In this document: piece after piece, positions 13,301 to 25,300 of the stretch
How the letters are laid out: every line of letters starts with the position of its first letter
How positions within the stretch are numbered: the first letter of the stretch is position 1
Assembly (NCBI GenBank): GCA_030141605.1
Contig: JAQGDQ010000346.1
Location: 39,742-103,741, forward strand
Reading direction: 5' to 3'
Length of the DNA: 64,000 nt
From: Tubiluchus corallicola
Lineage: Eukaryota > Priapulida > Priapulimorpha > Priapulimorphida > Tubiluchidae
Position numbers and translations under genes: made by a program
Notes under the pieces: generated by a model
Databases searched by the model: none
Told to the model about the DNA's origin: nothing
What the model saw: the letters and a program-made list of their open reading frames with translations, nothing else

Positions 13301-16300
13301 GGTTTGCCATTCTTACCGCGAAAAACGATAGTAAAGTAAATGTCGGTGATGATGATGGTGGTGATGATGATGACGGTGAGGAGGAAGAAGCAGAAGATGC
13401 AAAAGAAGAAAGAGATGGTAATAATAATGATGATGATGATGATGATGAGGAGGAGGAGGAGGAGGAGAAGGAGGAGGAGGAGGAGGAGGACGAGGACGAT
13501 GATGATGATGAAGATGCTGATGGTGATGGTGATGACGATGATGACGAACACTGCTTCGTCACGGTACGCGATTCCTTCAACATAGTTGTGTCCGCTTTTC
13601 ATCATCAAATTTTACTTTTAGATCTGCCGGAAGACCATTCTTGGATAAAGCTTATCTTTTTGGCTATATCCCATTTTCTAACACTTTCGTGGAATTTTCC
13701 ACCAGTATCAAAAATTCAAGCATCCGTTATTTCAATGTCGAACTACAATCTGTTTTCTGTTGATGATTTTAATACCAATTAATAAGACATTGTTATCAGC
13801 TTTCTTTGGAGCACTGAAATTGTCCATTATTTAAATAACGAATAATAATACCCACTTGTTATTCGTTTTCAAAACATTATAAAATTATAACGTTTGCTTC
13901 TTGCATGTAATGTGCAACAGAAACAAGGTGGGTCTACTTGTTGTCCTTTCAGTGCTGAAACTACTCGCGACTTCACCGTAACATCATGTTATCGGTGGCC
14001 TCTGTAACTATAAAACTCTAACTACCTGTTGCTTACAAATGTATTGCCCCAGATTATGAAAAACTTTCGCACGTTTAACACGCGATTGTTATTTTAAAAA
14101 GTTATGCTACAGACGCAACGTACGCGTTACAACAACAAAACAAACATCAAATTTTAATGTTGAGATTGTTAGAAATAATGAATTAACTTCTTTTATAAAT
14201 TCTACATGAAGCGTTGAAGCGTTGAGTTATGTTTAGAGCACAGTGAGGCAAACCAAATTCATAGAAAATGTGAATAACTTGTTTTAGACTAATAACTGTA
14301 GGCCTAATTTACGAGCTCCAGCTTAATTGTTTTAGTCTTTTAGATTTGCAATGTCATATTAAATCGCGCTACAATGCTAAAATGTTTGTTCACTTGCATT
14401 TGTCAATTTAGTTTAAATGATATTCATATAAAGACTTCTAGTATCTGCCGCGGCATCCTTTTAGGTAAATGATAATTTCTTGCTAGAAATGAATATGCTT
14501 TGTTCAGTGTGGAGTAAAGTGACAGCTGTCGTTTCAAAAGATGCCCGTCTCTAGGCAAATTCCAAGTCATCTCAAATACAGTACGAACTCCCATCTGGCT
14601 TGAAACAGATTTGCTGATTATACGTGAAAGATAAACAAAAAATGTTGACTTCTTCTTGAAATGAGCCGTGGTTCTGAATCTCTTGTAAGACAACTACCAG
14701 CAAAAGCATTTTATGCGATTTTCTTAAGTAAACATGCTGATGTAAAGCTTAGTTAATTTGCGGCAACGTGGAAAAGGGACTTCTTCAAAAAATTTTAGCT
14801 GTATTCTTAATAATGGCTGTAAAAATTACCGCTTGTGTGTCCTATTCACGGAATGAAACGTCTCGATTATATGTCACCTATACTATAGTTTTGTTATAGT
14901 TAAAACCTATACTCTCCATCAGTCGGTTTCATTCAAAGCAGCAGCTACGCTTTTAGATTACTATCTAAAATATTAATATTACCATTACTATTTAAAATCT
15001 GTCAAACAACAAGTTATTGCGAACCAAATTATTGCGAACCGATTATATCATCATCTAATATTAGTAAATAAAAACAAACTTCGAAGAAAACAAACATTTT
15101 GTGCGCAAATCCCATGCAGTAATTTTGCACAAATGTTTATCGTTCCTATATTTACTGAAATCTAGAAAATGCAGAAAATCATCAAATACCGCAGAAAGAA
15201 TTACGAACGATAAAACCCGAAGTAGATTTAAATTACCGAAAATTTAAAAACGGATTAAAATTATAATTTTAAGCTATTGAAGACCTGTCGTACGTTTTTT
15301 TACATAAGTTGCATTTTTACATTACAAAAACTTGGTTTTTTACCTAAATTTCAAATAAACCCGCTTTTGAATTTGTTAATGGATTTTATTTTAATTACAT
15401 CGTTATTAGATTTTTGCCATCTTTGTTAATTTTACAGCTCAAACATGTGGAATCAGTAGACTTAAGACTATATTTATGTGCATTGTGTATGGAATCCAAG
15501 GGTGGTCTAGCAACGATACCGAATAATTGTATTATTAAGATGTAATCGTGAGAAGAAGATCGTAATCTTTTGCCCAGGGATTTTTGGGCATGCAGTGCAC
15601 TGGTGTTGTTAGTAGCTTTGCCGTTACCAGATGGAATGCATCCCCGCAAATGCACGGATATGTTTGCACTTTCTGAAACAAAACTGCACCATATCGTCTC
15701 AAATGATTTGTTCCTGTGGAATCTGAGTCTTAATAATGCAACCAATACGACGGCTATTGATAACAACTGGCATCTCTTTATCGCTTACGTTTCGATTCAA
15801 TCTGGCATCGTCATCATCGTTAGAGAGCTTTCACACGCTAGCCAGAAACATATATTAAATTATAATCTAATTGTAACTGTAATTATTATCTAAATCTAGT
15901 TATAATTATAAATAACGTCTGTCTGATGACTAGTAAGTTTCATTCATTTTTGAGATGTTTCAGAATGGTAATTGTAATTGTCAAAATTAGTCACTAATTT
16001 TTGATAGGGAAGTTTATTTCGCATGGCTTAAATTTTAGAATGTTCTTTTCTTTTTGTTTGTTGTGCGAGTGTGTTATAATAAGTTTAACGTTATTCTCTT
16101 GTTTTTTTGCACTAGTTCACTAACGTGATTGTATCGTTAGGAACTTGAGCGCTGAACTTATACGAGAATAAATGGCAAATAAATAAATTAAATTATACTA
16201 ACGTTTAATGGATTGTAATTAACGTGTATTTCCATCTGACTTGTGAAAGTGCTTAAATTACATCGAAACTCGAGCAGTAAAGAAGTGCCATGTTGTTATC

Positions 16301-19300
16301 AGCAATAGCCGTTGTGTTGGTTGAATCTTCTTGTCTTTCATGGAACCATATATCTTTTCACCATTGTGACTGAATTCTTTCACGCAGTATTTGTATCTTC
16401 ACTATAAATTTCCTAACCAATATTTGTGAGACTGACTTCGAAAATTAGCTATAGGAGTTCATATGCTCCGTTTGACTCTGTTGATAGCTGCCATGCATCT
16501 TTTTCTTCTATTCGGATCCGATTTCCCAGTCTTATTCAATGCGAATGCTGACTTACTGACTTGTGCATTCTTGAATGATCAAGTCTGCTATTATCATTGC
16601 TTATAACTTTGCCATGTCACAGCAGGCAACGCAAATCATGTTAGTAATTAAAATCGTGATCATATTAATGCATATTACTTGTGAAAGTTAAAGCTACAGA
16701 TGAGAGCTCTCACTGGCTTGAAGTGTGGGCATCAATTAATTCGTGCCATTATGCATCTTTCAGACTCTAAACTCTAACCCTTGGTTCACACTCCCCTGTG
16801 CTCCTGCTTTGTCATGAAATTGCAGAGAATGCGTACATGCAGTCGACGACGAATTGAAAAACAGAAACTTTTTGGATTCTGGTGAAACAAGAAACGCTGT
16901 TTTCATAAGTACCTCAGAAAAAATGCTGATTCACTCGCATATTTTTTCAACTCCAAAAGCAAAAAAGTGCTTATTCAGCTGTCAGCTGAACTGAAATTTG
17001 GTAGGATAATTAGTCAGAATATAAGTGATTAATGCAAAATTGTAGCAATCCATTCTTTAATTAGTTAATTAATTAGAGCTGTTTCAACCTTGGAAATAAT
17101 CAGCATAACAACACGTAGAATCGGTCTCCAGTTCAATTTCACTTAATACATTGGACTGAGAGTTTTTTTGGACAAAGTCAACAAAAACAGTACATTGCCC
17201 GAATCTACTTCATTCAATTAAACTTAAAGTTCTTACCATATCGTTTGACAAGGATGAAATACTTGCTCAGCGTTTAAACAAAAATTCTGTCTTCAAAGAA
17301 ATCTTTCCATGTTACGTCCTTTCTTATCCTACTTAATTTCTTTAAAGGGACAACTTGTCAACTCCGAATTTGAAAAACAATGGGTCGTATGAAAAACAAT
17401 AACAATTTATTTATAGCCACTGTCATTAGAAAGTTAATTACATAATAATGTATTTATCTGGATAATTTTGGGCCTAGAGCATATTTTTAAATCATTTGCA
17501 GTTGTTTCCGGATAAAACCAAAGAAATTTTGTTGTTGAATTTAAAACCATATTTAGAATTTCGTTTATATAAAGCTGTTTGAAAATTCTCTAAACACGGA
17601 CACCATGGAAGTTAATATTTTTAAACTTAATAAGCTTAATAACATGTCAACGTAATAACTTATTATGTCCCTTGTTTACAGAATATTATATCAGCTTTAT
17701 ATAAATGAAATTCTAGAACTGTTTTTAAGTACAACAAATATCTTTTGTCATATCTGAAAACAATACCAGAGTTTAGAAACATTAATAATGGAGTATATCG
17801 ACATAAAGGTTTTAGAACATATGTTCCCTACTTGCAATCTACTTATAGGCAATTTCTAACTCATCTAGTCTGCTAAGTATTTTGCTGCAACATTATTGTA
17901 TAAAACATTTTTTAACTTAAGGTTCAGTCAGTGGAACTTCGTACTCAGATGAAAACAGACAAGCCCACGAGCCGTTCGATCTATTCAGTGCTATACCTGT
18001 CAGCAACTTGTCAGCTCCAGAGACAAATGAAAAAGGAAATGTACAAAGAAGTCACATAGCAGTATTTAAACCAGGTAACACATTTTTAGACTAGATGTAA
18101 ATTGAAGTAATACTTTCTATATTAGCTAAAATTCGTTTGCCCTGTTTCCTTTCCAGCTTTTGTTTTTCGTTCTTCTTTATATCATTCTCCTTTTTCTTTC
18201 TGCCGTTTCTACAATAAGTAATTGTCTGTTTGTCAGTCGGGTCTTTCTTTCTTTCTTATTTCATTCTTTCTTTCTCTTTCTTCTTCTTTTCGTTCGTTCA
18301 TTTTTCTTTTGTTCTTTTTTCTTATTTTTATTACTTTACCTGTCTTTTACAATATTTTTTCTATTTCTTTTTTCTTTTCGTTATTTTTCTTTTTTACTTT
18401 ACTTTGTTGTTTTCTCACTTCCTAGCGCCCATTTTGCATTTGGCAAATTTTATGTCACCCGATTTTAGGATACGTATTAGCTTTTATCTGATAGCAGTAA
18501 ATTTTAATCTTTTACGTTTTGCTTTAAATAAACTGTTTTTAACTATTGATATGTGCCTTGAAATTGGTACTTAAGTTGTGATTTAGTAAACAAAATATGG
18601 TTTAGAAATTAAAAGATTCTACATGCAATAACTATGGTTTTATGAGTGACATTTTTATTTATGATGCCAGATGACGAGCAGAAGAATGAAAACATTACAA
18701 GGGAAAACATGGATTCTAAGGGACCAAACAGAAACGGGAAGTCTGAGAAAGAAGGTGACGTTTTACAGAAAGAGTCTAATCAAAGCAATAATCAAAAAGA
18801 CCAGTTACCGAAGGAGTTAAAAGATTTTTTTTCATCAGAAGGTACCAAAGAAACCTTTCAGAAACTAACCTATCTGTTGAATATGATAGAGAACAGCGAT
18901 CTTGAACAGGACATCGGTGAAAGAAAACTCCTGAGTAGAAAGATGCGGGCGACTACAGGAAAGGACAGACCTGAGCATCTGCCTCATCGAGAACGTCTCA
19001 CCAAGTTCTTACTAGATGGTTATAACAGAAACGTCATGCCTCTTGAGAAGCCTGGTGATGTATTAAACGTCATCTTTGATATGACGTTTACCAACCTAAT
19101 TGATGTGGTAAGAATGCAGCGTGTACTCTGTGTTTTGCAAATACAGGGTGTTCCAAAAGAAGCAGTGTCGGTAGAACTACGACAAATATGACAAAATAAG
19201 CTTGGCTTTCTGCATTATGACATCGTAATGGCCTTGAAAATAATGTTATATTTTTTCATCAGTGTTTCAATTTTATTATCGTTGACATTAGCACAGCTTA

Positions 19301-22300
19301 GCTTTCTGTGCTGTGATATTGGCATACTGTTAGCGTTAAGCTCGTTAGTGTACTTTTTCTTTTGGAACGCTCAGTGTTAGTCCTAATTTGAATGCCTTAG
19401 ACTTCAGAAATAAGGATCATATCAGGTGCAGGCTTAACGTGAAGAGCATCAAGGTCATAAGTAAATGCTCCACTTGAACTTTAACCGCAGTGTCTTCGAT
19501 CATGTCTACAATTAATTCACAAATTTGTTAGCATTAGTTTTTATAAAATTATAAACTATAAAAACGTATATATATTTATAATTTATAACTTTATAAAAAC
19601 TAATGCTAACAAATTTATATATGTATAATTATATAATTTATAAATTATATAAAGTCAACTACTGAGAAAGTCTTCAAAATAATGTTATTATCGGTTTAAG
19701 GACTTTTTATTCTCCAAACTTGGCACTTTTGATTTTACTGTAGCTCCTGCAACTTGTTTGCTCCAAATTCTCATACGAACACCTTGGTACGTGTTGGGAG
19801 TTTGTATTAAAAATGCACAGTACATCATGCAACTTATTTAAAATAGGCCATTAAAAACTTCGCGTTTATGCTCACTGTTTGCTGTTTGTACCCATTTCAC
19901 CTGATTTTTGACATACAGTATTACTGTTAGCAGAATTTTTTGTTTAATTTGTTTTCATTTGCTTACTGTTTATGTAGAACGAAGTTGAGCAGTCAATTGA
20001 AACAGGCAAATGGATAGAAATGGTAAATATTATAGTGTTATTATTATTATATAGTGTTCTTCCTCGTAAGCAAGGCTGGCAGAACGGTATCGTACGAAAG
20101 AAATACCGTACTTCGCGCCTCTAAAAATATCGTACCCCAATTCTGTACCATACCTACAAAATCGAATCGTACCGTAATAGTACGATATAATATCGTGCCG
20201 TAATTCCGTACCAAGTGCAACTGTTTACTATAAAAATATAGAGTGGCATAAAAAGTAATTGCAAAAACAATAAGTTTATCAGTTATTCTTACGAATTTTT
20301 GCGTACTGTGAAAACAGAACTGCTGTTCGAACTTCCATACTATTTATTTTAGGTTACAAAAGTTACACGAAATTCTATACGAGATATAAACTTATTTTCA
20401 GTTACTTTTTCTTAGTGAATAATTTTGTGGCAGGCACGTCGAGTTACTGTCATTAACTAGATTTTACTGGTTGTCTTAAATTACGTGCTCACTAGTGACA
20501 AACTTTTGATGATGATTCAAATTTAATGTCTTGCCTAAAGCATTTGTTACTACGCCACGGAGGCTGCGCTGGTAATAACGTGTTGGAAAAAAGGTGCTAT
20601 TTTTTACCGTGCCATTTTTACCTGTGTCATTTTTACAGGGCAGGGCAGTACATTCCCACACAATTATCATAGCAGTTAGAACAGCAGTATAACATGAATA
20701 GGTGTCAAACCTGGTAAACAATATGCCTAGTTTGTTTATTTACAACAACAAAGATGAGTTAATTTACAGGAAATGACAATCGGCGCTTCTAAACAACTTG
20801 CCACTTCTGCATCCTAAACAAACCAATCTAGCGGTTTTGTTTGCGTGTGCTCTGTGCTAATTAGGGGAGAACAATACGTCCCCAATCTTGAGGCTAAACA
20901 AGTCGTCATGCTGAGCTGCTGACCAATGAAAACGTTACAAAAAGATGAGTAAAATAGTACGGAAAAGGTACGATAAAGGAACAGAAAAGGTACGAAAAAA
21001 ATACCGTAATTTTGTATCGTATCGTACTGTTAAAAAAATGCCGTACCATAATTCCGCACCGTACGTTTAAGAGTTTTTTTTTCATACCGTACCGTACTGT
21101 ACTGCCTGCCTTGCTCTCAAGCAGAATGTTTTAATGCTTATGAAATGAAACTTAGTCATACCAAAATCAAAAGGCATCAAGAAAGACATGTTTCTTTCTG
21201 AAATTCTTAATACATGGAAATGAATGTTGGGAATAGCGGAAAACTCCCACCCCTGACACCAATTCTAATCAGCTTAGAAAATAAAAATTATTTCGTCTCG
21301 TACATTTGCCATGGTTGTGGTTCGACACAGCGCTTGGTTGGTATTTAGATATTCCGTGGATATTAGATCTATTCCATTTAGATGCCAGATCTACAGAGTA
21401 TTCTGGAAGGAACAGTGAAGTAGAGATATGATTATTTGCTGAAATATGCTGATCGAATAGAACCGAAAAGTTACCATGGACTTCTGGATTATTACAACAT
21501 AATAACGTAGAAAAATGAAAAGAAATTGCATTTGCATTAGGTCTATTCCAATTTCCTTGCTGCATAACTTATTTTTGTACATACTAACATAAGCTAACGT
21601 AACATGTTTCTACTACATTATTTATCAAATGGTGTTCCATATGCTATTTGATGGGATGAAACCTAATCCCTTGTTAGATAATCATTATTGCTACGTAATA
21701 ACAAATTTATTATGCTGACAGCAATCGTGATTAATTTGAATGAAAATAGAAACTTTCGCATTTCCCCATACATGCCCCAGTGAGCAGTTTACTAAAATTA
21801 ATACATACCCCGGCGAGCAATTTTCCGTCCAAACAAAATAAAAACTAATATTAGTAGAAAGCATTAAGTGCATTTGAAATTCAGGAACAATATTCATGAA
21901 ACTAAAATATATAGGCATAGATTAAGCTCAGCTGGCGATAAGCATATTACGAAAGTAATTGATAATACTTACATATGCATACCTTGGCTTGAAAATTAAA
22001 CACACAACGCAGGCAATTAGCGCTAATAGCAATGCAAAATGGCATTTTGTAAACGTATTATTACGTTATTAATTATCTTCATAGAAATCGCTCTAATTTT
22101 ATCAAACATGGTATTAGCCGTATCTATGTTGAAAAGTAATTAGCACGAGTTTTATATTTTTATATTGGATTAGTTAAGTCATTATGACTTAGATGCAGTC
22201 GACAATTTTTTATAGAATTTTCTGTGCATTTATGACCAATTTTAAAATGTACCTTTATTTAAATTTTTAATTGAAAACGTTTAGCAAGTCTTCTACAAAC

Positions 22301-25300
22301 TAGCTGTTTACAAACATTTCTTTAGTTCTGGAACGACTACAGGCTAAAGTGGAACCCGTCTTACTACGGAGGTGTCGATGCCACTGTTTTACCAGTAAAT
22401 GAAGTCTGGATTCCTGATATTGTTTTACTTAACAGGTAATTTGTACATGCTAATACTGCTATTACTTCGGCAGCCAAAGGTCATTTTTGGTGGAACCTTG
22501 CACTTTCCGTGTAAGTTTTTTCTCAAAAGTTTTCTCATGTTCTAATTGTCTAATTGTCCCTTTTAAGAATATTGAAGGTGCCCATTTGTCAGCCTTGAGC
22601 ATTTCGAGGTATTGGACTGAAAGAGTTACAATGGAAGAAACGTGTTCTGTGACATATCATAATTATTATGATTAGACAAATTAAACTGCTATTGACATAT
22701 AATTCAATAATTGATATCTAATTTTGACGTGCAGAATTTAAAAATTGGGCTACAATACGAGCAGTAACTCAGTTGTGGGAGCAATGATATAATATGGATA
22801 AAGAAACTGTTACCTAGTAATTTAAATAAGTAATGAAATCTTAAGTTTAGTAGATTAAGAAAAGACTAATACATGAATCATTGAAGAAAGACAACTATGT
22901 GTTAATTAGATTCTTGATTCTCCAACTCAATTTTCAATGGAGTGTATAAAACTCAATCATTTTTTCTTTGTTTTAATATCCTTTAAGTTAAAAATATTAA
23001 ATTTAGTTTGCTTAGTGTTCTCGTTTGCACCATTATGGCAGTTTTAATTTGTTATAGTACGTACTTATCTTTCTCTAGTGTAACACTTTTGGTCCAGTAT
23101 CTCAAATTGCTCAAGGGTGGCACAGGGCCACCCTTAATATTCTTAAATAGGACCATCAGAACATCACAAAACCACTGAGAAAAACTTACACAGAAAATGC
23201 AAGGTTCACCAAACCGACTATATATAATATGAGCTTTCACTATTTTCACACGGCAAGTGTAAACCGTGTCGAAAAGCATTTACCTTGTGAAGGGTATTTG
23301 TCGGTTGGGATTAATAAACTTTGTAAAGATTTCAAAGAAACGCAGCAGCATTTTCCTTACTTAATTAAGTGATTAGTCTTTAAATACATTACACCTCAAT
23401 AAGGTATTTACTTCCAGCCTTTTTTTTACATTTGTCTAATCATAATAATTATGGTATGTCACAGAAGACGTTTCTTCCATTGTAACTCTTTCAGTCCAAT
23501 ATCTCGAAATGCTCTAGGCTGACAAATGGGCACCTTCAATATTCTTAAAAGGGACAATTAGAGCATGAGAAAACTTTTGAGAAAAAACTTACACGGAAAG
23601 TGCAAGGTTAAAATAATCGCATGTTTTATGCGTGGCGTGCAAGCGAATTATTAAACACATATGTTAATGTAATCAGTTCATCTCGGAGTCTTCATGTCGG
23701 TCTGACAATATGCTAAACAAAGAGTTTATTCATTTTCCATTTCATTCTATTTTACGAATTTCATTCCCTGCTCATAAAAATTCTCAATATTCTTTATATG
23801 ATTTGTCGTGAAATGTCGGAATCTGCATTAACTGCAGACTCCGGCATCTCACGCTTAATTAACTGTTAGGTTTAAATTTTTACTGTTGAAACTTCTTCGT
23901 CTTCCTTGACGCATCAAAGCGCGTCCTTCGTACGTACACTATAGGTAATGTAGGCACACTATACGTACAAAAATAAGTAGTGCATATAAACCTGGATGTA
24001 CAGTAAATTGTTACATTGTGCTTAACATTTTGAACTTAGAAGCTTCTTATGAATCTATGGTTGTTTAGATCTTATAGACCTTGGCCAGTTTGCCTTTGTC
24101 AAATATGGTAGAACTGCTGTCCATTTTGTCTTATGTTATGTATGTATGTCAGTTTAGAATGTGAGTTTACTAGTGTTCAAGTTAGTTATTTCATTTATTT
24201 GTACTAGTTCATCATGTAATTCATTAGCTTATTTTTGTTAGCAACTTAGCGATTTGAGTAGACCTCTTATTATCTAGGGGCAATTTAGAATCCCATTTGG
24301 TTTAGTGGGCAGATATTTAGTATTACTGATTTTATGTAATTTCGCTCGTCCCACTGTCTGTTAGTGTTTAGTAATTTGTTTTCGTTAATAAACTTGTTCT
24401 AGTCATGTACATTTAAAATCTCTTTTCATAATAGCATTTAGTTCACAGTAACTGAATCAGCTTCACAGATTTCGGTCGACAGTTTGGCTCCTGAGCTATT
24501 TCTCATTATTCAGCTTCAGTAAAAACGACGAGTGCAAAACATTTATGTTCCTCCATTTTTTCCTCTGCCATATCTTACGTCAATTGACTGATTTTCATTT
24601 AGTTTTGCGCTCGATTTTGTATAATCTCCAACTATACTCGAGACTGTGTGTCAGTTCACCCGTAATGTAAAAAAGTCAGACAGATGCACCACCTTTTCGT
24701 TGACCTTGTTTTGATGGAATCAACTAACAATTATAAAGTCTATTGAAACAAAATGTGACCTCAAACGAGGAAATGTGGAAAATCTTGGATTATTCTAGGA
24801 AACGTCTGGACTACAATAAAAGCACAGTCACACGCGGATTTACATTACACCATGCTATAAAACTAAATTCATTAAAACAATAATGTATATCATACAAATT
24901 TCATTTAAGTGATGAAACACTTCAAGCATAAAAATTTGTGTTGAGGATGTGTTATGAAATTAATAGTAAAAACATAAAATATCACCTCTCCAATTCTGTC
25001 GCGACTTTTTCACATTTCCTTTCTTCCGGGCAAATTGGCTTCAACATAATAATATGATGATCGCCTTTAGGTCACCTATATATATTAATGATACTAACAT
25101 TTAATGAGATCACTATCACTATCACTATCAGAAGTTTCATATGCAATAAACTGTTAGAAATCATAACACGCTGTGTGTAAGTTTGTATTTGACTAAAACC
25201 AAAATTGTGAATGATTAATGGCTACTTTTTTATTTAGTATAACATCGTCACCAGTGGCTACAGGTGTGATTCAGTTTCTGACAGTGAGTTATGTAGGCAA

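Noticed and set aside
13119-13608. Poly-Ser and poly-Ile/Leu frames up to 154 codons
   Set aside because: Produced by the GAT/GAG triplet repeat; no flanking coding sequence.
15395-15893. Overlapping frames of 123 and 107 codons on opposite strands
   Set aside because: No recognisable motif, no splice-site support and no similarity to the neighbouring genes.
18160-18574. Phe/Ser-rich frames
   Set aside because: Pyrimidine tract within an intron of the receptor gene.
20476-20721. 81-codon minus-strand frame inside the hAT-like element
   Set aside because: I looked for a BED finger or hAT dimerisation motif and found none; the element is too short for a transposase.
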